From the NCBI GenBank assembly GCA_029263115.1, contig JAJCYC010000083.1, positions 1 through 48,032 on the forward strand: a stretch of DNA of 48,032 bases, in the 5' to 3' direction. Below the pieces are notes generated by a model that saw only the letters and a list, made by a program, of their open reading frames with translations, was not told the origin of the DNA and did not search any database. The DNA is from Pseudonocardia sp. (GTDB lineage: Bacteria > Actinomycetota > Actinomycetes > Mycobacteriales > Pseudonocardiaceae). Below, in pieces: positions 29,186 through 38,368 of the stretch. Position numbers and translations under genes: made by a program. The stretch's first letter is position 1; the number at the start of each line of letters is the position of its first letter.

Positions 29186-29427
29186 CAGCCATCTCTCCTC
29201 ACGCGCCCGTGAACGCCCCTGGCGAGCCTATCCACCCACCGCCGGTTTGCGAACCGCCAGCGGCGGCGGGGCCGCGCCGAGTGTGATCCTTCCGGGCCGG
29301 CCCGGGGTTGGGTGGGCGGACCGGGCCGGTCCGCGGAGATCCCGCGCGGTCACGGCGGGCCGTCGTGATCTGTGCGGGCGGCGATGGAAGACGCCCGAAG
29401 GTCAGCACACCACTCCAGGGGATCACC

Positions 29428-29531
29428 GATGAACCCGGCCCCGATCCGACACGGGTGGGACAAGCCTCGCTGCGCTCGGACGCCTGCGGCGTTCCCACCC
29501 GCTCGGACGAGGTCGGAACCCCCGCCACCCC
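29428..29531 (+). promoter_or_regulatory. Structured intergenic element copy E5 (alternative stem), upstream of ssb
   Basis: CGATGAACCCGGCCCCGA identical to E3; different stem TCCGA-CA-CGGGTGGGA (29445-29460)/TCCCACCCG-C-TCGGA (29493-29507); then GGAACCCCCGCC. Confidence 0.7.
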
Positions 29532-29593
29532 TGGCCCAGCGCGCTGAGGCAAGCCGCGTCCTCAACACCCACCCAAACACGGGAGCCACACCC

Positions 29594-29995
29594 ATGAACG
29601 AGATCACCATCCACGGCAACCTCACCGACGAGCCCATCATCCGCTACTCCAGCGAGGCCAAGGCAGCGGTCAACTTCACCGTCGCGGTCAACCGCCGGCG
29701 CTTCGACCGCCAGGCCAACCGCTGGGTCGACCTCGCGCCGGTCTTCCACCGGGTGGTCGCCTTCGGGCAGCTGGCCGAGAACGCCGCCAACCTCCCCAAG
29801 GGCGCCTCGGTCGCCGTCACCGGCGAGCTCGCCGACGACTCCTGGACACCCGAGGACAGCGACCGGAAGATCTACCGCACCCAGGTGCTCGCGGCCGACA
29901 TCGCGGCCAGCCTGCGGTTCGCCACCGTGGCGATCACCAAGAACCCGCGGCGCGGCAGCAACGCCGAGCCCGAGACCGTGGCCGCCGGCGGCTGA
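29594..29995 (+). CDS. ssb: Single-stranded DNA-binding protein
   Basis: MNEITIHGNLTDEPIIRYSSEAKAAVNFTVAVNRRRFDRQANRWVDLAPVFHRVVAFGQLAENAANLPKGASVAVTGELADDSW OB-fold SSB. Confidence 0.92.
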   Translation: MNEITIHGNLTDEPIIRYSSEAKAAVNFTVAVNRRRFDRQANRWVDLAPVFHRVVAFGQLAENAANLPKGASVAVTGELADDSWTPEDSDRKIYRTQVLAADIAASLRFATVAITKNPRRGSNAEPETVAAGG

Positions 29996-30010
29996 GGCCA
30001 CCAGCCCGAT

Positions 30011-30041
30011 GGGGCGGCGCCGGACACCCCGGCGCCGCCCC
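30011..30041 (+). terminator. Hairpin terminator after ssb
   Basis: GGGGCGGCGCCGG-acacc-CCGGCGCCGCCCC, perfect 13-bp stem. Confidence 0.65.
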
Positions 30042-30259
30042 ACTCGTGCATCACACCGCCGCTGCGCGCAGTAATGGCACCTCCACTTCCTGGCAGGTCT
30101 GGCAAAGACCCGTGGGCCGGCAGGTGAGCTCGCCTCACCTTGAGCAGCGGCCGGGTGCCGGTGGCGGGGTGCTCACCGATGGCGGTGCGCTCGGGTTGCC
30201 GCCGGTGGCCGGCACGTTTGGACCGCCCTGAAGGTCCGGGCGGGGGGTGGGCAAGCGTC

Positions 30260-30382
30260 GATGAACCTGGCCGACCCATCCCGGTGAGATCGCGCTGCGG
30301 TCAGGTGTTCGGCCGGCGGCCGGGGTGAAGCGATCACACGCGGGATGGGCCAGCCAGAACCCCCGCCGTCCCCTTCGGGGAC
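30260..30382 (+). promoter_or_regulatory. Structured intergenic element copy E6
   Basis: GATGAACCTGGCCGACCCATCCCGGTGAGATCGCGCTGCGGT identical to E4; stem 30275-30293/30330-30349; GTCCCC-TTC-GGGGAC hairpin (30368-30382). Confidence 0.8.
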
Positions 30383-30440
30383 CCACCCCCCGTCCGGAGG
30401 CAGCGCCGCGTTCCAGCCGCACCAACCACCGGAGGCCCTG

Positions 30441-30563
30441 ATGTCGCGCGCCGCCACTCTCGCCGAGTCCACGACCGACTGGCGCCAGTTCGACGACCGC
30501 GCCGCCCGCGAGGACGCCATCGGTGCCGATCTGACCAGCGCCCTCGCCGAGCCCGGTTTCTGA
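30441..30563 (+). CDS. 40-aa mini-protein downstream of element E6
   Basis: MSRAATLAESTTDWRQFDDRAAREDAIGADLTSALAEPGF; ggagg SD upstream. Confidence 0.5.
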   Translation: MSRAATLAESTTDWRQFDDRAAREDAIGADLTSALAEPGF

Positions 30564-30969
30564 GCGCCGGGTGCTGGGCGGGGCTCACTCGGGTCCGCCC
30601 TTTCGCGTGTCCTCACTTCCGACCACGAGAACTTCCACGCGTCGTCGAGGCGACGACACCCGGCCGGCCGGGCGCGACATCTCCATCCTGGGCCGGACAC
30701 CGCGCGTATTCCGGATCCGGGGTTGCTGGCACCGAAGCTTGCGGCGGGCGCCCCCTCCGCGCAAGGCGAGCCCCGGCCGATCTGCCCGGGTGAGACACGC
30801 CCCTCGGGGGTCGCTGCGCGATCTCACCTCGTCCGGACCAGCGCGAACCGCGTTGGACGGGGGCCTCTGCGCCGACCACGGGGCGCTTCTAAGCGGCAGG
30901 CAGCAGCCCGCCGCCCCGCACATCGGGGCCACCATCCAACGCCACCGGCCGACGAGAGGAGTGATCGAC

Positions 30970-31197
30970 ATGGACTGGCGCCACCGAGATTCCTGCCGGG
31001 ACGAGGATCCGGAGCTGTTCTTGCCCGTCGGCAACGCCGGCCCGGCCCTGCGACAGGGCGAGGAGGCCAGGCCCGTCTGCCGGCGCTGCCCGGTCCGCGA
31101 GAAATACCCGGTCCGGGCGCTACAGTCCAGCCTCTCGGGATCGACGGCGGACTCACCGAGGACGAGCGCAACAATCTCAACGTCAAGCGGGGCCTGA
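30970..31197 (+). pseudogene. Degraded WhiB-family regulator
   Basis: MDWRHRDSCRDEDPELFLPVGNAGPALRQGEEARPVCRRCPVREKYPVRALQ, then the WhiB continuation GIDGGLTEDERNNLNVKRG lies in another frame; expected 4th Cys is Tyr. Confidence 0.7.
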
Positions 31198-31441
31198 CCC
31201 GGCCCATGTTGCGCCGACCTGCGGCCGCCACCCAGGAGAGGGCCGCCGCTGGGCGGAAGGCGCTGCGCGCCGGCGCGGCACCTGCCGAGGTCGCGGAGGA
31301 GGTCGCTGCCTCCGCACGGCCGAGCGCTGGGCCGAGCGCGGCCAGGCCGAGGACTCGCAGCTGGTGGGCGCCGACCGGTGAGCAACGACCAGTGACGAGC
31401 CGCGCTACATCCCTACGCCGAATACCGAGGACCAGCGAGCC

Positions 31442-32455
31442 ATGACCAGCACACACCACCCCGGACGGGGCAACGCCGGCGAATCCGCCCCAGGTGGCGC
31501 CCGGGCCTGGGACCCTGGGCTCCAGAACGATCAGCGAAGGGAGCGCAGGACGGTGACCCGGCGGCCGACTCGACTGCGCGACGCCGCGCTGGCGGCGGCT
31601 GACTTTGGGCTACATGTGTTTCCATGCATCCCGCATGGCAAGACGCCGGCGGTGTCGGGCTGGGAGCAGGCCGCCACCCGCGACCGCGATCAGATCACCG
31701 CTTGGTGGTCCGAGGGGCCGCCGTACAATATCGGCGCAGCCGCCGGGCCGTCCGGGCTCGTGGTCATCGACCTGGATGACGGGCACGGCGACCCGGCCCC
31801 CGAACCGTTCGCCGGCGCGACCGGTGGACGTGACGTACTGGCGATGCTGGCTGAGCGTGCCGGCGAACCCGTACCGTTCGATACCTGGACGGTGAGCACT
31901 CCGACCGGTGGCGCCCACTTGTACTACCAGGCCCCGGCCGGGGTGCGGCTGCGCAACAGCGCCGGCGCGCTGGGCTGGAAGATCGACACCCGCGCTCACG
32001 GCGGGTACATCGTGGCCGCCGGGTCGGCCCGCGAGCAGGGCTACTACCGCCCGGCCAACACCCTCTCGATCGCCGAGCTCCCGGCCTGGCTGGTCATCGC
32101 ACTCACCCCCGCCGCCCCGGTGCTGGCGGCCACCAGCGGCTCCCGGGAGCTCAGCCGGACACGCGCCAGCGCCTACGTACGCGCCATCGTGGAACGCGAA
32201 ACCCATGGCGTCGCGACCGCCCAGGTCGGACAGCGCCACCACACCCGACTCAAGGCCGCCCGGACCCTCGGCCGGCTCGTGGGTGGACAGGAGATGGCCG
32301 AGCACGAGGCGATGGCCGCGCTGCGCGATGCGGCCTGCCTCCACATCGGTACCGACTGCACCGAGGCCGAGGTCGACAACGACCTGCGTGACGGACTGGC
32401 CTACGGCCGGCGGCTACCACGACGAATCACGCAACAAGAGCCCAACCCGGCCTGA
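31442..32455 (+). CDS. Bifunctional DNA primase/polymerase (Prim-Pol) domain protein
   Basis: AALAAADFGLHVFPCIPHGKTPAVSGWEQAATRDRDQITAWWSEGPPYNIGAAAGPSGLVVIDLDDGHG...TPTGGAHLYYQAP...GGYIVAAGS. Confidence 0.88.
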   Translation: MTSTHHPGRGNAGESAPGGARAWDPGLQNDQRRERRTVTRRPTRLRDAALAAADFGLHVFPCIPHGKTPAVSGWEQAATRDRDQITAWWSEGPPYNIGAAAGPSGLVVIDLDDGHGDPAPEPFAGATGGRDVLAMLAERAGEPVPFDTWTVSTPTGGAHLYYQAPAGVRLRNSAGALGWKIDTRAHGGYIVAAGSAREQGYYRPANTLSIAELPAWLVIALTPAAPVLAATSGSRELSRTRASAYVRAIVERETHGVATAQVGQRHHTRLKAARTLGRLVGGQEMAEHEAMAALRDAACLHIGTDCTEAEVDNDLRDGLAYGRRLPRRITQQEPNPA

Positions 32456-32546
32456 TCACCGTCGAGCGCCGACGTAGGGGGCGACTGCTCCACCCCCTGG
32501 GTCGTTGACCGATCGGCGGATCACCGCTGTGCTGTGGGGGCGCGTC

Positions 32547-32630
32547 GATGCACACCACCGCACATCAGGGTGAGATCACCAAACCGGTCTAACCACTGGA
32601 CCAAGATGATCCACAAGACGGGGTGCGGCC
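32547..32630 (+). promoter_or_regulatory. Diverged copy E7 of the structured element between Prim-Pol and relaxase genes
   Basis: CGTCGATG...GGTGAGATC shared with E6; CCGCAC (32558-32563)/GTGCGG (32623-32628) replaces the outer stem; GATC 32574-32577/32608-32611. Confidence 0.35.
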
Positions 32631-32884
32631 ACCTTCGCCGGCCGGCGCGGCTGTGCATCATGCGGGTCATCCAGCCGCGCCCGCAGGCTGCGAAATCGCG
32701 GCAGTGTGCCGACGGGCAGCGCCCTGGCGGCCCGCCTGGAGCACCGGAGCATCGTCGGTGGGCTGGGCTCGCGGTGTCAGGTAACCCGGCTTGGCTGATC
32801 GCCGCACTGCCCGGCGGCCGCGCAGGCCGGGGCCAGGACGACCGATCAGGGGGCGACACGCAGCAGTCCTGCCGGCTGGCCATA

Positions 32885-33041
32885 TCCGTCTGTAAGTCCG
32901 CTTATCAGGTATTTGTCCACAGCACCGAAAGTTGATATTGACAAATGACGACTACTAACGACAATGAAGCTTCACTCGCCTCCTCAAAATCAAAAGCCAA
33001 TACACCCATGCATTAGTTAATGATCATGGTACGGTGGTTGG
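32885..33041. other. AT-rich palindrome-bearing region; candidate oriT / relaxase promoter
   Basis: Sharp local AT enrichment; inverted repeats ATTTGTC (32911-32917)/GACAAAT (32940-32946) and CCATG-CATTA-GT-TAATG-AT-CATGG (33006-33029) directly upstream of the relaxase gene. Confidence 0.5.
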
Positions 33042-36000
33042 GTGTTGTCGATTACCGCCGTTTCCGCTGGGGCGATCGACTATCTGCTGAAGGGGTCGGG
33101 ATGTGCCGGTCACGACCACCGGTCCGCTGATCGTGAGGGTGCGGCCGCCCAGCCTGCCGGGGCGGAGTATCTGGTGTCGTCGGCGGCGAGGGAGCCGGCG
33201 GGCGTGTGGTTCGGCGCAGGTCTGCCGATGGTCGGGATGATCGCCGGAGAGCACGCGCGAGCCGATGACGTTCGTGCGGTGTTCGGACACCTACGACACC
33301 CCGCCTCTAGCGAGGAGGAGCCGGTCCTCCTCGGGCGTGCACCCCGCACATTCGCTGCTGTGGAGGAGCGGATAGAGCGGGCGTGGGCGGCGGAGCCGGA
33401 CGCGGGGGAGGAGCGCCGGCAGGAGATCGCCCACCAAGTACGCGGGGATCGCCGCAAGGCTGTCGGGTACTACGACCTGACGTTCTCGCCGGTGAAGAGT
33501 GTGTCGGTGTACTGGGCGGCGCTGATGTCGCAGGCCCGGTACAACGAGGCCGAGCTGGTGGTGCGGGCGCACCGGGAGGCCATCGCGGAAGCGATGGCGT
33601 GGGCCGAGGGCGAGGTGGCGTGGACGCGAGTGGGTTATCACGGGCGGACGGCGTCGGGGCGGTCGGTGGGCCGGTACGAGCACGCGAGCGGGTTGGTGTG
33701 GACCCGGTGGGACCACTCCACCAGCCGGGCGTGCGAGCCGCAGCTGCATTCCCACGTCGCGGTGCTGAACCGTGTGGTCACCGCCTCCGATGGGCAGATC
33801 CGGGCTCTGGACGGACGCGGCTTCAAAGCGATCAAGCATGGCATCGACGCGATCTACGCGCAGAGCTATGAGCGGCATCTGCGCGACTCGCTAGGGGTGC
33901 GGTTCGAATGGCGACCCGACGGGAAAGCCCGCGAGATCGTCGGAATCGAGCGACGGCTTCTCACCGAAGCGTCGTCACGTCGCCACGACGTCGTCGAGGG
34001 CGCCGAGAAACTAATTGCCGAGTACCAGCAGCGGCACGGTCATCAACCGTCCCCGGCGGTCCGAACGAAGTTGTCCCGTGCGGCGGCGTTGTCCACCCGC
34101 GCGGCGAAGTCACACTTGGCGCCGTTGGAGCAGATCCGCCGCTGGTGTGCCCCTCGGACGGTTCGACTGAGCCAGTCGGTGGCTGAGGTCGAGCATCACG
34201 GAGGTCACGCGGCTCCGGCCGGGTATCGCGACCAGCGGAATCAGCCGACCCGCTCACTCGACATCGTCCTAGCGGCGGCGGTGTCGGCGGTGCAGCAGCG
34301 GCACGCCACCTGGGACGTCGGGCTGCTGCAGAAAGCGATCGCCGACGAGCTCACCCGCACCCCGTGCGGGGTGACCGAACCGTTGCCGCAGCTGACCGCG
34401 CGCGTGCTGGCCGACCCGCAACGGTTCGGGATTGTGCAGGTCAGCGCCTCGGATCCGGTGCCAATCCCGGAACAGTTGCGGCGGGCGGACGGCAAGAGCC
34501 GCTACCGTCCACACCACGACGAGCGCTACACCACCACCGCCCAGTTGGGCGTGGAAACCGGGATCATCGTGGCCGCTCGCACCTTGGGCGCGCCCGCGCT
34601 CGACCCGCACACCGCGAATGGGCTGCGGCGCGAGCTCGATTCCGCTGGTCTCGCCCCTGATCAGGTCGCGGCGGTAGTCGGGATCGTGTCCTCAGGGCGG
34701 GCCGCGGATGTGCTGATCGGCCCGGCCGGTACCGGCAAGTCCCACACCGTCGGCGTGCTTGCCCAAACCTGGCGCAGACAGGTGGGCGGGCGAGTGCTCG
34801 GGCTGGCCACCTCGCAGGTGGCGGCGATGGAGCTGGCCGACAACGGCCTGGAAGCGATGAACACCACCCGCTTCCTCACCTCCTTCACCAACCCAGGCGA
34901 TAGCGGAGACCGAGTCCGGCCGGGGGATCTGGTCGTGCTGGACGAGGTGGGGATGACCAGCACCGCCGAACTCGCCCAGATCGCGCACCTGGTTACCGCC
35001 GCCGGGGGGAAGCTGCTCTACACCGGTGACCATGAACAGCTGGCCGCGATCGGCGCCGGCGGCATGCTGGACCTGCTGGTCACCGACAACGGCTGCTACA
35101 CCCTCACCGAGATCCACCGTTTCACCCACGACTGGGAACGCGCCGCCTCGGTCGGCCTGCGGGCCGGGGACCCCGCCGTTCTGGATGTCTATGAGCGGCA
35201 CGGTCGGCTGGTCGGCGGCACCGTTGAGGACCTTGCCGAGACCGTGGTGCGCGCCTACCTCGCCGACACCGTCACCGGCCACCAATCGCTACTCCTCGTC
35301 GCCAGCAACCACCAAGCGACCGACCTTTCCGGGAAGATCCGCGACGAACTCGTGCATCTGGGCCGCGTCCATCCACAGGTGTTGTGCACAACCCGGGACG
35401 GCAACTCGATTGGCGTCGGAGACCTGATCCAGGCTCGCCGCAACGACGCCACCATCCGAGTCGACAGCAGCCTTGCCGGGGATGGGATGGTCACCAACCG
35501 ACTGACCTACCGCGTCCTCGGCCGAGACCGCGACTCCGGTGTGCTGCGGGTGGTGGACCCGCTAGGTCGGGTTGCTCATCTGCCGGCCGACTACGTCGCT
35601 GAGCATGTGACGCTGGCGTATGTCTCCACTGTGCATGCCGCGCAGGGCCGCACTGTCGACACCTGCCACGCCCTGATCGAACCGGGTTGGGACCGACGGT
35701 CGGCCTACGTTGCGCTGACCCGGGGTCGGGAGTGCAACACCGCGTATGTGGTGTGCGAACGCGATCCGGACGGTCACCTTCCGGAACGCCTGGCTTCTAC
35801 CGCCCGCGCCCAGATGGCTGTCGTGGTGGCCGCCGTCGATGACGGCACCGGCCGGCCGGCCGAGCTCGCGCGGCGCGCCGGCATCGACGAACGGCGATCA
35901 CTGGCGTGGGTGGTCACCCAGTGGGACCTCGTCACGGGCGAGGCACGCCGTGACCAGTGCACAGCCCTGCTCGGTGAGCTACTGGACCCGGCCACCGCCC

Positions 36001-37346
36001 GCACGCTGCTCGCCGAACCCGGCTATCCACGACTGGTCCGCGCGATCTGGGGCGCCGAGCTGGCCGGCCACGACCGCGCAACCGTCCTCACCGACGCTGT
36101 CGGCACCCGCTCCCTGTTCGGCGCCGACTCGATGTCCGATGTGTTGCGCTGGCGGATCAGCATCGCCACCGCATCCCGGGTACCTGAGCACGACACCGCC
36201 GTCAGCTGGATGGCGATGACTCCGCGGTGCGGTGGTCCGGTGGGGGAGTACCTGACCGCCCTCGCTGCAGCCGCCGACGACCGGCAGGACGAGCTCGCCC
36301 AGCGCGCGGTCACCCAACAGCCGTTATGGGCCACCACACACCTCGGCCCGCCTCCCGATCAACAGTCCGATCGGGAGGAATGGGAGCGGCGCGCCGGTAT
36401 CCTCGCCGCCTACCGCGACCTGCGCGCTCTACCCGACGACACCGTCACTCTCGGCCCGGCACCGCCACGCGAGCAGGTCCTACTCCGCGCACTGTGGACC
36501 CACGCCCACACCGCCGCCGGCGCCCCGAGCGACCAGCTCGACTACACCACCGCCACCGAGACCCAACTCCGCCACCTGCGCGACGTGTACCGGCGTGAAC
36601 TCGTCTGGGCCCCGCACTGGGTTCACGACGAGCTCCGCGACGCCCGGCTCGCCGCCGCCCGCTGTGAGCAGGACACCGCGCTCTGGCAGGCAGAAGGCCG
36701 GTTGCTGGCACCCGGCTCTGCTGAAGGTGTCCGCGCTGAGCTCGACGTCCACACCGCGCAACAGCTCGCAGCGACCTACCAGGCCCGCGTCGAGCACCTC
36801 ACCGTCATCGACACTGCCCGCCGCCAATGGCACGGCGACACCGAAACCGCGCGCGTCCAGTACGAGCACGCCGGCGACGAACTCACCCGGCGCGGCCTAC
36901 CCCGAGACCTCACACCCGAACTCGCCGAACAGCTGCCCCTGCCCGACCACGTCCACACCGGCGCCGCACCGGCCACCCATCAAACAACCCAGGCGCACGA
37001 GGCCGACGTCCACGCGGGCGAGATCGCCGATCAACCTCCGCTGTTCAGCTTGACTCCGCGCACCAGCGACATCGCCGCCGCACAGCCCCTTCGAGACACC
37101 CGAAATCGGATCGCCGGCATCCACGCTCACATCACCGTTGGTGATGCCCGACGCCACGTCGACATCGCCACAGACCTCCGCAGGCGACACCCCCGACTCG
37201 CCGACGCGCTGGCCGACCTCGAGCGCCAAGAAAGTGTCAGCCACCCCGAGCACGATGACCACGCCGCCTACCTGCGCCGCGCACACGACCCCGCGGAAAC
37301 AGGACAAGAGCACAGTCACGACCTCGACCTGGGAGCGGAGCACTGA
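33042..37346 (+). CDS. MobF-family conjugative relaxase (TrwC relaxase + RecD-like helicase)
   Basis: VGYYDLTFSPVKSVSVYWA; HSHVAVLNRV; GPAGTGKSHTVGVLAQTW Walker A; VVLDEVGMTS; YVSTVHAAQGRTVDTCHALI helicase motif. Confidence 0.93.
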   Translation: MLSITAVSAGAIDYLLKGSGCAGHDHRSADREGAAAQPAGAEYLVSSAAREPAGVWFGAGLPMVGMIAGEHARADDVRAVFGHLRHPASSEEEPVLLGRAPRTFAAVEERIERAWAAEPDAGEERRQEIAHQVRGDRRKAVGYYDLTFSPVKSVSVYWAALMSQARYNEAELVVRAHREAIAEAMAWAEGEVAWTRVGYHGRTASGRSVGRYEHASGLVWTRWDHSTSRACEPQLHSHVAVLNRVVTASDGQIRALDGRGFKAIKHGIDAIYAQSYERHLRDSLGVRFEWRPDGKAREIVGIERRLLTEASSRRHDVVEGAEKLIAEYQQRHGHQPSPAVRTKLSRAAALSTRAAKSHLAPLEQIRRWCAPRTVRLSQSVAEVEHHGGHAAPAGYRDQRNQPTRSLDIVLAAAVSAVQQRHATWDVGLLQKAIADELTRTPCGVTEPLPQLTARVLADPQRFGIVQVSASDPVPIPEQLRRADGKSRYRPHHDERYTTTAQLGVETGIIVAARTLGAPALDPHTANGLRRELDSAGLAPDQVAAVVGIVSSGRAADVLIGPAGTGKSHTVGVLAQTWRRQVGGRVLGLATSQVAAMELADNGLEAMNTTRFLTSFTNPGDSGDRVRPGDLVVLDEVGMTSTAELAQIAHLVTAAGGKLLYTGDHEQLAAIGAGGMLDLLVTDNGCYTLTEIHRFTHDWERAASVGLRAGDPAVLDVYERHGRLVGGTVEDLAETVVRAYLADTVTGHQSLLLVASNHQATDLSGKIRDELVHLGRVHPQVLCTTRDGNSIGVGDLIQARRNDATIRVDSSLAGDGMVTNRLTYRVLGRDRDSGVLRVVDPLGRVAHLPADYVAEHVTLAYVSTVHAAQGRTVDTCHALIEPGWDRRSAYVALTRGRECNTAYVVCERDPDGHLPERLASTARAQMAVVVAAVDDGTGRPAELARRAGIDERRSLAWVVTQWDLVTGEARRDQCTALLGELLDPATARTLLAEPGYPRLVRAIWGAELAGHDRATVLTDAVGTRSLFGADSMSDVLRWRISIATASRVPEHDTAVSWMAMTPRCGGPVGEYLTALAAAADDRQDELAQRAVTQQPLWATTHLGPPPDQQSDREEWERRAGILAAYRDLRALPDDTVTLGPAPPREQVLLRALWTHAHTAAGAPSDQLDYTTATETQLRHLRDVYRRELVWAPHWVHDELRDARLAAARCEQDTALWQAEGRLLAPGSAEGVRAELDVHTAQQLAATYQARVEHLTVIDTARRQWHGDTETARVQYEHAGDELTRRGLPRDLTPELAEQLPLPDHVHTGAAPATHQTTQAHEADVHAGEIADQPPLFSLTPRTSDIAAAQPLRDTRNRIAGIHAHITVGDARRHVDIATDLRRRHPRLADALADLERQESVSHPEHDDHAAYLRRAHDPAETGQEHSHDLDLGAEH

Positions 37347-37348
37347 CC

Positions 37349-38095
37349 ATGACATCCGTGACGCCGACCTCTCCGAACGGCCATGGCACCCCGCCACCAT
37401 CGGGACCGGACAATCCCAGCCCCACCGCGGAGCTGACCGCCCTCGCCGCGCGCCTCTGCCGGCTCGCCGACCACGTCGACGACCTCGACACCCGCGGCAA
37501 CGGACTCGCCGACGCCATCGCCGACCAGGTCCTACCCCGACTTGCCGAGCACGCTGCACAGATCCGGCAACTGCTCGACACCGGCACCACCATCGGTGAC
37601 GGTTCCCACGACTGGGCCGCGATGGATGCCGATCGAGCATCAGTTGAATGGGACACGTTGGCCCGCTGGATCGAACAGACCCTCGTGCCGTGGTTCGAGA
37701 TCACACGCGACCAGCTACCGGACTGCTGGGCGCTCCACCGCCCCGCCGTCATCGAACTAGCCTGGCTCCATCGCGCCCACCAAGCCGCTCACCAGCCCGG
37801 CGCAGCCCCACACCTGCCCGCCGAATGGCACACCCGCTGGAAACCCGCCGCCCTGCGCGCTATCCGCGACGCCGTACCCCGCCGTGGCGCCCGCGTCTGC
37901 GGACCCGGACAACACCTCGCCAGCGAGGCCGACCGAGTCCGCCGGCACCCCATGGGTGGGCCGCCGCCCGGCGCCTCGGTCGAGCCGACCTCAGTACCTG
38001 CTGAGCAACTCGCCGAACGCCGCCACTGGCAGCCTTTCTACGACGAAGCCAGGGTGACGGACCTCCAGTTGCGCCGGGGGATCAAGTCAATCTGA
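37349..38095 (+). CDS. Hypothetical relaxase-linked protein
   Basis: 248 aa ORF starting 3 nt after the relaxase stop. Confidence 0.6.
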   Translation: MTSVTPTSPNGHGTPPPSGPDNPSPTAELTALAARLCRLADHVDDLDTRGNGLADAIADQVLPRLAEHAAQIRQLLDTGTTIGDGSHDWAAMDADRASVEWDTLARWIEQTLVPWFEITRDQLPDCWALHRPAVIELAWLHRAHQAAHQPGAAPHLPAEWHTRWKPAALRAIRDAVPRRGARVCGPGQHLASEADRVRRHPMGGPPPGASVEPTSVPAEQLAERRHWQPFYDEARVTDLQLRRGIKSI

Positions 38096-38368
38096 GCTTG
38101 TCGGCAACCGACTGGCCATTGACACAGGGCGCAAGCTGAAACCTCCAGCGTCGGGGTCAGACGGTCTCGTCCCGGCGGGGTCCTCGGTGCGGGACACCAA
38201 AGGCGGCCGCCCGGCAGCGGCACGTAAGCTCGTAATCGGCTTCGTGTGGTGCCTCGCTGCTCGCAAGGACCGCCCTGGCCTCGTCCAACGGACGGTTCGG
38301 GCGGCGTGAGTCTCGTTGCGGGAGTCGACGGCGCAGTGCGACAAAGGCGGCATGCAGACGGAGGCCGT

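Noticed and set aside
22399-30382. GTCCCCTTCGGGGAC hairpins read as UUCG-tetraloop terminators
   Set aside because: Best pairing gives a 3-4-nt loop and no T-tract, and they sit just before an SD and start codon; treated as part of the leader element.
32534-32935. 133-aa ORF between primase and relaxase
   Set aside because: Basic low-complexity translation across element E7 and the AT-rich island; likely noncoding.
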